Positions 43,141 to 51,430 of a DNA stretch of 64,000 nt are shown here, one piece after another. Numbering within the stretch: position 1 is the stretch's first letter; each line of letters opens with the position of its first letter. The notes beneath the pieces are model-generated. The model saw nothing but the letters and a program-made list of their open reading frames with translations. It was not told the origin of the DNA and did not search any database. Origin of the DNA: CAZHDI01 sp964531285 (GTDB taxonomy: Bacteria > Pseudomonadota > Alphaproteobacteria > JAJFIK01); contig CAZHDI010000002.1 of the NCBI GenBank assembly GCA_964531285.1, forward strand, positions 31,221-95,220, read 5' to 3'. The position numbers and the translations under genes were made by a program.

Positions 43141-44862
43141 ATGACCGATGATGCCAAGCCGGGCACGGGTGGCCCGGATGCTCCCGGCCCCAAGGGCGAC
43201 CGCGACGCCACCCTGCATGTGGGCTGGGGCCGGTTGATCTTTGGGCAGACCTTCGAGAGTGTCGAAGCCCTGGTCGAGACCTTGCACCATGAAGCCGAGG
43301 ACGACCGGGACGTGGCGGTTTATGTGGACGAGCCGCATATCGCGCTCTCCCTGGCGCCGCAGGAGATCTTTCTCGATCCCTCCCACATGTACCGCCTGTG
43401 GCTTGACCGCTATGCGACCGCGACGGAGCCCGTCGAAGGCATTGTCGTGCGCCCCGCCACCTCCCGGTCGGATGCGGCCGCGATCAATCAAATCTTCGCC
43501 AAGCACAAGATGGTCGGGATCCAGGCCGATTTTCTGGTCCGCAACCGGGATGCTCAGCGCCTGTCCTATCTGGTGGCCCAGGACGAAGACCGGGGCGATA
43601 TCGTCGGCACCGTGATGGGAGTCGATCATTACCGCGCCTTTCACGACCCGGCCAACGGGTCGAGCCTGTGGAGTCTCGCGGTCGATCCGCAATGCCCGCT
43701 GCCGCGCGTCGGCGAGGGCCTGGTGCGGTACCTGGCGGAACTCTACCGTGGCCGCGGGCGGGCCTTCATGGATCTCAGCGTCATGTACGACAACGAGGCG
43801 GCCATCCATCTTTATGAAAAACTCGGCTTTGTCCGTCTGCCGACCTTCACGCTGAAATTCAAGAATCCGGTGAATGAGCGGTTATACATCGCGCCGCCGC
43901 CGGAGACGCGCCTCAATCCTTACGCCCAGATCATCATCAACGAGGCGCGCCGGCGCGGGATCGGCGTCTCGGTCGAGGATGCCGAGGCCAATCTCTTTAC
44001 CCTGACCTTTGGCGGGCGCCGCATCGCCTGCCGGGAGTCCCTGTCCGAATTGACCTCATCCGTTGCCCTGCAACGCTGCGATGACAAGGCCCTCACCCAC
44101 CGCCTGTTGCGGCGCAATGGCATCAGTGTGCCGGATCAATTGGAGATTCAGGATCAGGACGACGCATTGGCGTTTTTGGACCGGCACAAGCGGGTGGTCG
44201 TCAAGCCGGTGCGCGGCGAACAGGGGGCCGGCATTTCCGTCGATGTGCGCACCCCGGATCATTTGCTGACCGCCATTGCCCTGGCGCGGGCGGTGTGCGA
44301 CCGGGTGCTGATCGAGCAGTTCTGTGAGGGCGACGATCTGCGGATCATCGTGATCGGCGAGGAGATGGTGGCGGCGGCCGTGCGCCGGCCGGCCAGCGTC
44401 ACGGGCGACGGGACCCACACCATCGAGGATCTCATCCATCGCCAGAGCCGGCGGCGCCGGGCCGCGACCGGCGGGGAAAGCTCGATCCCGCTCGATGCCG
44501 AGACCATGCGCTGTGTGGAGGCGGCGGGCTACAGCCTCCACGATATTCTCGAACAAGGACTGACCTTGGCGGTGCGCAAGACGGCCAATCTCCACACCGG
44601 CGGGACCATCCACGATGTGACGCCGGATCTGCACCCGACCCTTGCCAAGGTCGCCGTGGACGCGGCCCGGGTGCTGAACATTCCGGTCGTGGGCTTTGAT
44701 TTTCTGGTGCCTGCCATCGACGAGCCGGACTATGTCATTATCGAAGCGAATGAGCGCCCGGGCCTTGCCAACCACGAACCGCAGCCGACCGCCGAACGCT
44801 TTGTCGATCTGTTGTTCCCGCAATCCGCCCGGAGCAGCGCCGGCGAGTCCGGACAACAATAG
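43141..44862 (+). CDS. ngg: N-acetylglutaminylglutamine synthetase (GNAT + ATP-grasp)
   Basis: A 573-residue fusion: a GNAT domain (about 95-250, with LVRYLAELYRGRGRAF and NEAAIHLYEKLGF) acetylates glutamine, and an ATP-grasp domain (about 285-560) makes the peptide bond (VVVKPVRGEQGAGISVDV, VGFDFLVPAIDEPDYVIIEANERPG). This double architecture is diagnostic of the NAGGN synthetase. It follows the amidotransferase by six bases. The short C-terminal tail after the ATP-grasp core is Ser/Gly-rich. Confidence 0.9.
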   Translation: MTDDAKPGTGGPDAPGPKGDRDATLHVGWGRLIFGQTFESVEALVETLHHEAEDDRDVAVYVDEPHIALSLAPQEIFLDPSHMYRLWLDRYATATEPVEGIVVRPATSRSDAAAINQIFAKHKMVGIQADFLVRNRDAQRLSYLVAQDEDRGDIVGTVMGVDHYRAFHDPANGSSLWSLAVDPQCPLPRVGEGLVRYLAELYRGRGRAFMDLSVMYDNEAAIHLYEKLGFVRLPTFTLKFKNPVNERLYIAPPPETRLNPYAQIIINEARRRGIGVSVEDAEANLFTLTFGGRRIACRESLSELTSSVALQRCDDKALTHRLLRRNGISVPDQLEIQDQDDALAFLDRHKRVVVKPVRGEQGAGISVDVRTPDHLLTAIALARAVCDRVLIEQFCEGDDLRIIVIGEEMVAAAVRRPASVTGDGTHTIEDLIHRQSRRRRAATGGESSIPLDAETMRCVEAAGYSLHDILEQGLTLAVRKTANLHTGGTIHDVTPDLHPTLAKVAVDAARVLNIPVVGFDFLVPAIDEPDYVIIEANERPGLANHEPQPTAERFVDLLFPQSARSSAGESGQQ

Positions 44863-44941
44863 GCTTGCCGGAACGGCCGGATCGACCGAACACGACAACA
44901 AACCGACCAGACAAGTGATCAGACCAGACAGGAGCGATGCC

Positions 44942-46078
44942 GTGAAGCCTATTGGGCCGCTGCCGATCGAAAGCAACGATATCATCGAAAAACTGCTGAC
45001 CCTCCTCTCGATTCCGAGCCCCGTCGGCTACACCGACAGCATCGTTCACCATATGTGCCAATGGCTGGAGTCCCATGGCGCGAATTACGAGCTGACCCGG
45101 CGCGGTGCGATCCGCGTCAATCTGTCCGGCGTGCAGAACAGCCCCGACCGGGCGGTCGTCGGCCATCTGGATACGCTCGGTGCCCAGGTGACACAGTTGA
45201 AGCCGAACGGGCGCCTCGCCATCCGGCCCATCGGGCATTGGTCGGCCCGGTTCGCCGAAGGCGCGCGCGCCACGGTTTTTTCCGATGACGGACAGGTGCG
45301 CGGCACGGTTCTACCCATCAAAGCGTCAGGCCACACCTATAACGAGGAAATCGACACTCAGCCGGTCGGCTGGGATTATGTGGAGCTGCGCATCGATGCG
45401 CCGGTGCACACGGTCGCCGACCTGATGCAATTGGGCCTGCATGTGGGCGACATCATCGCCATCGATCCGGCTCCGGAGATTGCGGCCCACGGCTTCATCA
45501 ACAGCCGTCATCTGGACGATAAGGCCGGCGTGGCCGCCATGATGGCCGCCCTGGAAGCCTTGCTCGTGCACAAGCCGCCATTGCCGGTGGACTGCCATTT
45601 CCTGTTCACGATCTCCGAAGAGGTCGGTCTCGGCGCCTCGGCGGTGCTGCACCAGGACGTCGCGGAGATGGTCGCGGTGGACAACGCGACCCCCGCGCCC
45701 GGCCAGAATTCCTCCGAATACGGCGTGACCATCGGCATGGGCGACATGACCGGCCCGTTCGATTATCACCTGACCCATCTGCTGATCGATCTGTGCCGGA
45801 AGAACAATGTGCCGTTCCAGCGCGATGTGTTCCGGTTCTATCGGGCGGATGCCGCCTCGGCCCTGGAAGCGGGCAACGATATCCGCACCGCGCTGTTGTG
45901 CTTCGGGGTCGATGCCAGCCATGGGTATGAGCGGACCAACATTCACGCGCTCATCCATCTGGCGCGGCTTTTGACGATCTATGTCCAGACCCCGCCGGCC
46001 GTCGCGCGCGACCGGGTGGACCGCGGGTCCATCAAGGGGTTCCCCGAACAGCCGGGTCCGGGTCTGCCGGAGCTTTGA
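44942..46078 (+). CDS. Osmoprotectant NAGGN system M42 family peptidase
   Basis: A 378-residue metallopeptidase. Metal ligands lie in VVGHLDTLGAQV, NSRHLDDKAGVAAM, TISEEVGLGAS and VDNATPAP. It is the third gene of the NAGGN operon, with GTG start after AGGAG and 79 bases from the synthetase stop. It is presumably involved in turnover of the osmolyte or its precursor; its exact reaction has not been shown, as far as I know. Its presence after the two synthesis genes makes the operon assignment nearly certain. Confidence 0.9.
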   Translation: MKPIGPLPIESNDIIEKLLTLLSIPSPVGYTDSIVHHMCQWLESHGANYELTRRGAIRVNLSGVQNSPDRAVVGHLDTLGAQVTQLKPNGRLAIRPIGHWSARFAEGARATVFSDDGQVRGTVLPIKASGHTYNEEIDTQPVGWDYVELRIDAPVHTVADLMQLGLHVGDIIAIDPAPEIAAHGFINSRHLDDKAGVAAMMAALEALLVHKPPLPVDCHFLFTISEEVGLGASAVLHQDVAEMVAVDNATPAPGQNSSEYGVTIGMGDMTGPFDYHLTHLLIDLCRKNNVPFQRDVFRFYRADAASALEAGNDIRTALLCFGVDASHGYERTNIHALIHLARLLTIYVQTPPAVARDRVDRGSIKGFPEQPGPGLPEL

Positions 46079-46181
46079 GCGTCAGGCTGGGTTCGCGACC
46101 CGGTTGCAGCCCGGGCGGTAGGCAAGTGACGTCCGGTCGCGTAGGATCCCGCCTCCTTGTCTGATTGGGGGCAGACATACG

Positions 46182-46751
46182 ATGGCGGACCGGATACCGC
46201 TCAGAACGCTCAGACTGCCGGGTTGGAGCACGCCTGTGCTGATCGCAGCCTTCTGCTGCGGCGCGCTGGGGGCGATCTATACCGACACGCCGGGACAGTT
46301 CGCCTTTTCCTGCCGCCCCTTCGGCGGCTGGGCAACCATCTATGCCGGCATCGCGGTGGTTTTCGCCGTGCATCTGATCGTCCGCCATATCCGCCGCGCC
46401 AGTTGGGCCGATGCGTTCGCGGTTCTGCTGATCATGCCGGTGGTGCTGACGCTGATCGTCGCCCGACACTACCAATGCGGCGAGGCTCAGGGTTACAGTG
46501 CGGCGCTCAATCGCGATGTGGTGCTGTTCACCCTGGACCAGACGCTGCGCAGCCTGCCCGTGGGCTGGGACATGCTGTTTCCGGGCCTGTCCACCATCCG
46601 CGCCGAAGACATGCCCTACACTATCTGGATCTGGGTCTACGCCTATCGCTGGCTGATCTTCGGGCTTGCGGGCTTGAGCGTTTTCCGGCTGGGGATGATG
46701 GCCGTCAAGCGCTATCGCGGCCGGTCCGCGAGCGGGACACCGCGCGCCTGA
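46182..46751 (+). CDS. Hypothetical membrane protein (four predicted helices)
   Basis: A 189-residue inner-membrane protein. Helices at about 18-38 (TPVLIAAFCCGALGAIYT), 46-66 (GWATIYAGIAVVFAVHLIV), 77-93 (DAFAVLLIMPVVLTLIV) and 150-172 (IWVYAYRWLIFGLAGLSVF) with a periplasmic or cytoplasmic loop of about 55 residues between the last two. No family recognised. It follows the M42 gene by about 100 bases and could share its transcript. Start ATG with GGGGGCAG upstream. Confidence 0.65.
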   Translation: MADRIPLRTLRLPGWSTPVLIAAFCCGALGAIYTDTPGQFAFSCRPFGGWATIYAGIAVVFAVHLIVRHIRRASWADAFAVLLIMPVVLTLIVARHYQCGEAQGYSAALNRDVVLFTLDQTLRSLPVGWDMLFPGLSTIRAEDMPYTIWIWVYAYRWLIFGLAGLSVFRLGMMAVKRYRGRSASGTPRA

Positions 46752-46788
46752 TCCGTCGGATCTGTGTTTCAGAAAACCCGGGACATGA

Positions 46789-46823
46789 CTCAGCCCCGCG
46801 GGTGCTCAAGCCGCGGGACTGAG
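46789..46823. terminator. Large hairpin in a convergent intergenic region
   Basis: CTCAGCCCCGCGG (46789-46801) pairs with CCGCGGGACTGAG (46811-46823) at 12 of 13 positions. It lies between the membrane protein gene and the symporter gene, which face each other. No T run. Confidence 0.5.
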
Positions 46824-46834
46824 GACTGCGCGAT

Positions 46835-46854
46835 GACGGGTGCGCCCACCCGTC
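46835..46854. terminator. Second hairpin in the same convergent region
   Basis: GACGGGTG-CGCC-CACCCGTC, perfect 8-base arms with a 4-base loop, 12 bases after the first hairpin. A third, weaker one, TGACAG-N9-CTGTCA, lies at 46885-46905. Confidence 0.5.
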
Positions 46855-46983
46855 GAGACCTAATCTGGCACACAGCTTGCCAGTTGACAGGTTGCGACTC
46901 TGTCATCACCGGCCCCGCGTGGCCTCAGTCACACGCTTTATCCACAGCGGCGATAGGCGGATTTGCCGCAAATACTCGCACCG

Positions 46984-48252
46984 CTAGGCGATGTTCTTGG
47001 ATCGAAACACCTCTTCGTCGAACTCGCCTTCCCAGCGCGACACAACCGTGGCAACCGCCAAATCGCCGGTCACATTCGTCGCGGTGCGCATCATATCCAG
47101 AATGCGGTCGAACGGCAGGATAAAGCCGACAACCACCGCGATGGTCGCCTCGGGAATGCCGATCATGCCGAGCACGCCGGCGATCAGAAACAGCGAAGCC
47201 GACGGCACGGCGGCGGTGCCGATGGACACCAGGGTGGTCATCAGCGCGATGGTCACATAATCGCTCATCGCCAAGTCGATCCCAGTCGCCTGGGCCGCGA
47301 AGAGCGCGACGATCCCGACATAAAGCGCCGTGCCGTCCATGTTCACGGTCGCCCCCATGGGCAGGACCGAGGTCGCCACCGCCGGCTTGATGCCGAGATT
47401 GCGTTCCGCGGCGGTCAGGGTGACCGGCAAGGTCGCGGCGCTCGATGAGGTCGAATAGGCGACGAGTTGCGGGTCGACGACACCGCGCAGGAAGGTGATC
47501 ACCGGCAGATTGGCCAGGAAGCGCACAAGCCCCAACTGCGTGATGAAAATGTGCAGCAGGCAGCCGACATAGACCGTGACGGTCAGGGTGAAGAGGCTGG
47601 TCAGCGTGTCCACGCCCTTGGTCGCCGTGACCCAGGCAATGAGCGCGAACACCCCGAACGGGGCCAGTTCCATGATCATCAACGCGACCTTCAGCACGAC
47701 TTCGGACGCCGAGGTGATGACCTCGGCGACCGGGCGGCCCTTGTCGCCGGCGGCCAGAATGCCGGCGCCGAGCAGGATCGAGAACACAATGATCGGCAGG
47801 ACCTGGCCGTCGGCCATGGACGCCACCGGGTTGCTCGGGAAGATCGACAGAATGCTGTCGGCGGCCGAATTGGGCTGCGCCTGGAGCGTCTGCGGCGTGG
47901 CCCCCGACAGATCGACACCGATGCCCGGCTGCAACAATGTGCCGGCAACGAGACCGATGGTGATGGCGCAGGCGGTCGTGAACAGGAACAAGCCGACGGC
48001 TTTGACCCCGATCGACCCGAGCCGCGCCGGGTCTCCCATGGCGATCACGCCGGCCACCAGGGTGGTGAAAATCAGCGGCACGACCAGCATCCGGATCAGC
48101 CGAACGAAAATCTGACCGATCAGTTCGAATGTCTCGACAAGCCAGCCCTCGGACGCGCCCGACAGATTGAGCAGATAGCCGACGACGATGCCGAGAATGA
48201 GCGCGCCAAGCACGCGCTTCCAGAGTTTGATGCCGAACCAAGCCTTGAACAT
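46984..48252 (-). CDS. Dicarboxylate/amino acid:cation symporter (DAACS family)
   Basis: A 422-residue transporter of the glutamate/C4-dicarboxylate family (GltP/DctA fold). Two hallmarks are clear: YSTSSSAATLPVTLTAAE (the serine-rich hairpin of HP1) and ATSVLPMGATVNMDGTALY (NMDGT of TM7). The HP2 region is VSIGTAAVPSASLFLI. It takes up an acidic solute with sodium or protons; glutamate would fit near an osmolyte operon made from glutamine, but this is inference. AGGGGAT precedes the ATG at MFKAWF. Confidence 0.93.
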   Translation of the reverse strand: MFKAWFGIKLWKRVLGALILGIVVGYLLNLSGASEGWLVETFELIGQIFVRLIRMLVVPLIFTTLVAGVIAMGDPARLGSIGVKAVGLFLFTTACAITIGLVAGTLLQPGIGVDLSGATPQTLQAQPNSAADSILSIFPSNPVASMADGQVLPIIVFSILLGAGILAAGDKGRPVAEVITSASEVVLKVALMIMELAPFGVFALIAWVTATKGVDTLTSLFTLTVTVYVGCLLHIFITQLGLVRFLANLPVITFLRGVVDPQLVAYSTSSSAATLPVTLTAAERNLGIKPAVATSVLPMGATVNMDGTALYVGIVALFAAQATGIDLAMSDYVTIALMTTLVSIGTAAVPSASLFLIAGVLGMIGIPEATIAVVVGFILPFDRILDMMRTATNVTGDLAVATVVSRWEGEFDEEVFRSKNIA

Positions 48253-48312
48253 TCTAATCCCCTCTATCGGCCTCACGCCGCTGTGTCTGTGTCAGGGTCT
48301 GGGCCGAGCCTA

Positions 48313-48945
48313 TCACCACCAGACCGATCCGCTGAATTCGTCAATCCGGCCCTCAAGATAGAACAAATCGTTCTCCAGGGACCGGCGCTCGTCGCGGGCC
48401 CGCTCGATGTCCCGGCGCCGTTTCCGGATATCCCGCTCCAGGCGGTCGGCCTCGTCGGCGGGCACCCCGGCGGCCAGCCGGTCACGCTTGCGGTCGATTT
48501 CGTCGCGCCATTCGCGAATGTCCCGGCCGATATCGTCGATCTCGTCGCGCAGGTCCTCGGCGTCGCTGGTGAGGTCATGGAGGCGGCGGCCGTCCTCATA
48601 GGCGGCGCGGAATTCATAGTCGAGATCGGGCGGGCACACGCCATGATAGGTGTTGCCGTCCGCGCCCTCCTCGAAGCCGCGCCGGGGCTGGCAATACACG
48701 GTCAGGCCCTGCATGCGCCCGTCCTGGTAGAGGCTGAGATCCGGGGCGATCCCGACATCGGCGCAGGCCTTGCGATGATCGGCGATCCGGCTTTCGGGCC
48801 GGCCATCGACACCATCCTCATAGCCGATCGTGCGCCAATCGGCGCTCCGGCACTCTTCCTCACTCAAAGTGGCGCAGCCCATGAGCCCCAGGCTCAAAAT
48901 GGCACTGCACACGGCGAAGCGCCGCGCGCTGTCCAACAGTGTCAT
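48313..48945 (-). CDS. DUF2799 domain lipoprotein
   Basis: A 210-residue lipoprotein. Signal peptide and lipobox (SAILSLGLMGCAT) lead to CRSADWRTIGYEDGVDGRPESRI, the DUF2799 signature, then CADVG, DLSLYQDGRMQGLTVYCQPRRGFEEG and FRAAYEDG. The C-terminal 75 residues are a charged coiled coil (DAEDLRDEIDDIGRDI to ERRSLENDL). The Cys pairs could form disulfides in the periplasm. Function unknown. AAGAGGGGTC precedes the ATG. Confidence 0.85.
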   Translation of the reverse strand: MTLLDSARRFAVCSAILSLGLMGCATLSEEECRSADWRTIGYEDGVDGRPESRIADHRKACADVGIAPDLSLYQDGRMQGLTVYCQPRRGFEEGADGNTYHGVCPPDLDYEFRAAYEDGRRLHDLTSDAEDLRDEIDDIGRDIREWRDEIDRKRDRLAAGVPADEADRLERDIRKRRRDIERARDERRSLENDLFYLEGRIDEFSGSVWW

Positions 48946-49648
48946 CGGTTCGACCCCTCTTACGATGGAAGCGGCAGGGTTGCGGCCCGGCGTCACGGCC
49001 CGGGTACCCCTTTTCGGCCCTGGCGCCGGCGCAGTTTGGCCGAATCGGACGCGCATTGCACGGCGCTTCGCGCTTCCGGCGCGCGCGGCTCATCAAATCT
49101 GCCGAAAGAGCTTGCCACCCTTCTGCCCTGGGGCGTACAGTTTGGGCGGTTGGGAGGACCGGCGTGCACCGACCCCATATTCGGGTCATTCTGCACTTCG
49201 GGGGCGAAAGTTGTCATAAGAGAAACCTGCCGGCGGTTGAGGAGTGGCTCAACCGATTACTTGATCTGTGCCATATCCTGGCAAGCAGAGAGCGCCCACG
49301 GGCTTGGGATTGTCTTTGCAAGACCGGAATGGCAGAGGGACCAAGGATCCGGCATTGGTCAGGATGTGGATCATGCCCGCTCGAGGGATTCCAGTCGCGT
49401 TCCGTGGTTCAAACCCTGACAATCGCCGCTTTTGCGTCCTCGCCGCGCCGGTGGCCTCGAACGCGTTATGCTGCCCCGAAGTCCCCCGTTTTCCTCACCG
49501 TTTATCCGGGTCGACCGCGCCGCCGTGACCGCCCCTGCGCCGGCGCCGCGCATTTGGCGCCATTCTTGAACGGCTCGCCAAAGCAAACCGCGCCCGCCGT
49601 GCCGCACTGAGCGGCCGGGGGCAGAGAACCAAAAGGGGCAGTGATCGA
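48946..49648. other. Long non-coding region between DUF2799 and TIR-like genes
   Basis: 703 bases with no supported gene; the longest non-coding stretch in the window. It is divergent, so it holds two promoters, but is longer than needed. It contains CGGTTGAG-N6-CTCAACCG (49234-49255) and GACCAA-N10-TTGGTC (49339-49360), which could belong to a structured RNA. No known RNA family is recognised. Confidence 0.5.
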
Positions 49649-50689
49649 ATGTCCATGCTCGACGTCATCGTGGAATATGATCAGGTGGACACGGATCATC
49701 TGGAACGGTCGGTCCGCGGCCTGGAGCGCGAGGGCTATCGCATCTGGCTGAATGTGCCGACCGACGATGGGGAAGCGGCCTACAAGGCCCTCGCCAAGCG
49801 CGCCAGCCAGCGCATCGGCCTTTATTCGGTCTATTCCGAAGATCCGATCGGGCTCGACGATCTGATGGACGCTGTCCAGGAATTCGGCCGCCAGACCGGG
49901 CGCGATCATGTAATGGACACAGGCGCGCTGACTTTGTTTGCGTGCCTGCGCGGGTCGCCTCAACTCCCGGCCACGTTTCAGCGGGTGCGGGCCTGGGAGA
50001 TCAACGGCGCGCGCGCGGACAATGACAGCCAGATGCGCCGCAAGGTCGCCGTCGATCCGGCGGCGGACCCGGATCGCGACGCGCAGAGTCAGCCGGCCCC
50101 TGCGCGGCGCCCAACACTCTTCAAGGAAATGATGGTGGCGCCGCCGTCCGGCACGCGCGCCGCGCAATCGGCGACCCGCCGCGGCTTTTCAGTCAATCTG
50201 CCGCGTCAGGTGCAGTCCGACGACGGCGGCAATTACATCCCTGCGACCTTTCAAAAGCCGGCCCAGCCGGTGGCACCGCGCGTCGCCGAGCCCGCGCCGG
50301 CCCCTGCTCCGACGGCTCCGGTCGAGCCGCCGCCCCCGGCCCGTCAGACCGCTGCCGCGAGCACACCGCCGCCGCGCCCGGTTCACCGCCACCGAGAGTC
50401 GGCGCCGGAACGGCTGAAAGCCTCGCTGAAAAAACCAAGCCTTGTGGACACTCTGCATCTGCTGTCGGGCCTTGCCCTCGGCACCTCGTTCGTGACGCTG
50501 GTGATCTCGGCGGTGATCATGTCGGGCGCGCGCAATCTGACGCCCATGGGCGTCATCGCCATGGCCGTCCTGTGCGCGCTGGCGCCGCTGGTTCTGTTCT
50601 TTGTGTTGAAGACCTTCGAAGCGCGGGCCCGGGCGGCGGCCGGACGGCGCGGCGATGACAGCGGACCGGCCGGACGGGTGCCAGCCTGA
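49649..50689 (+). CDS. TIR-like domain protein with C-terminal membrane helices
   Basis: A 346-residue protein. Residues about 1-120 look like a divergent TIR domain: DVIVEYDQVDTDHLERSV and GLEREGYRIWLNV match the first strand and alphaA region of bacterial TIR domains, and LPATFQRVRAWEING matches the end. The usual WSxxSxxSxW..E catalytic segment is not clear; IGLYSVYSEDPIGLDDLMD sits there. A long Pro/Ala-rich linker (about 150-255) leads to two membrane helices (about 275-297 and 305-325) and a basic tail. AAAAGGGGCAG lies 9-19 bases before the ATG. TIR domains act in signalling or NAD hydrolysis; that is inference here. Confidence 0.6.
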   Translation: MSMLDVIVEYDQVDTDHLERSVRGLEREGYRIWLNVPTDDGEAAYKALAKRASQRIGLYSVYSEDPIGLDDLMDAVQEFGRQTGRDHVMDTGALTLFACLRGSPQLPATFQRVRAWEINGARADNDSQMRRKVAVDPAADPDRDAQSQPAPARRPTLFKEMMVAPPSGTRAAQSATRRGFSVNLPRQVQSDDGGNYIPATFQKPAQPVAPRVAEPAPAPAPTAPVEPPPPARQTAAASTPPPRPVHRHRESAPERLKASLKKPSLVDTLHLLSGLALGTSFVTLVISAVIMSGARNLTPMGVIAMAVLCALAPLVLFFVLKTFEARARAAAGRRGDDSGPAGRVPA

Positions 50690-51031
50690 CCCTGCGTCAG
50701 ATGCTCCGTCCCGCACGTGAGAGCTGACGGTACAGACCTTTACACCGGACCTCAGGCGCCTTTTCGAGGTCTGAGGCCTAAGTTTGCTCCCGGGCACCGG
50801 AATTATTCCGGGCGTAACGCGTTGTTCGGGGGTCACGGGTATAAAAAAACCCGGTACGAACGAGGGGCTATCTATTGTGTGCGAGCGACTTTGATTATAG
50901 TCAGTTAGCCACACGAGGTGTGTTATATCTCCACGTCACAGATCCCTTGGAGTGAGCACTATGCTCTTTGGGGGGGCTGGAGAGAACGACATCGGCTCCG
51001 AAGGCAACCTGTTATGGAGAGGGTTAACACG
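50690..51031. other. Long leader/promoter region of the Lpp-like lipoprotein gene
   Basis: 342 bases between the TIR-like gene and the small lipoprotein gene, AT-richer than average in the middle. It contains GACCTC-N12-GAGGTC, CGGGT-N8-ACCCG and CACAC-GAG-GTGTG repeats. It may include a strong promoter (around GATTATAG, about 50893-50900) and a structured 5' leader. No gene seen. Confidence 0.45.
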
Positions 51032-51286
51032 ATGCTGAAGAATACTCTGCGCGTTTCCGCCGCGATTTTCGGTCTGAGCCTGCTCGGCGCCTGTGCGTCG
51101 CTCAGCGAAGAAGATCGTACCTACATTGAAAATGCCAAGTCGCAGGCCAGCGCTTCTGCTTCTTCGTCCGCTCGCAGCGCCGAGTCGGCTGAAGCTGCTG
51201 CCCGCCGCGCCGAAGCCGCCGCTGCGCGCGCTGAAGACGCTGCTGCCCGCGCCGAAGCGATTTTCAATCGCGGCCTGCGCAAGTAA
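51032..51286 (+). CDS. Small alanine-rich lipoprotein, Lpp/OprI-like
   Basis: An 84-residue lipoprotein. MLKNTLRVSAAIFGLSLLGAC carries a lipobox with Cys21. The mature 63 residues form an alanine zipper: SASASASSSARSAESAEAAAR then RAEAAAARAEDAAARAEA, ending RGLRK with a terminal Lys like that of Lpp and OprI that is linked to peptidoglycan. A YkuD L,D-transpeptidase that could do this linking is encoded 145 bases away on the other strand. GGAGAGGG precedes the ATG; an in-frame ATG at 51014 is possible. A terminator follows. Confidence 0.85.
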   Translation: MLKNTLRVSAAIFGLSLLGACASLSEEDRTYIENAKSQASASASSSARSAESAEAAARRAEAAAARAEDAAARAEAIFNRGLRK

Positions 51287-51312
51287 TTCCGCCACGCCCT
51301 CGGGTGTGACGA

Positions 51313-51347
51313 CAAAACCGGCCTGGAGCGATCCAGGCCGGTTTTTG
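51313..51347. terminator. Bidirectional terminator of the Lpp-like gene
   Basis: ACCGGCCTGG and CCAGGCCGGT pair around AGCGAT, followed by TTTTTG on the + strand and TTTTG on the - strand. Confidence 0.93.
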
Positions 51348-51430
51348 TATGCCTCATGTTGTATGCCTTAGGCCGATGAGACGCTGCCCGGCGTTGAACC
51401 GCCGGGCATGGGCTCAGCGAGCGCAGGGGC

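Noticed and set aside
49400..49425. GGTTCAAACC, like the T-loop of a tRNA
   Set aside because: The flanking bases do not form a T stem and no acceptor or anticodon arms can be drawn.
48939..49610. A 223-codon frame in the 703-base non-coding region
   Set aside because: Rich in Arg, Pro, Ser and Cys with no ribosome binding site and no domain; it overlaps the DUF2799 leader. Not supported as a gene.
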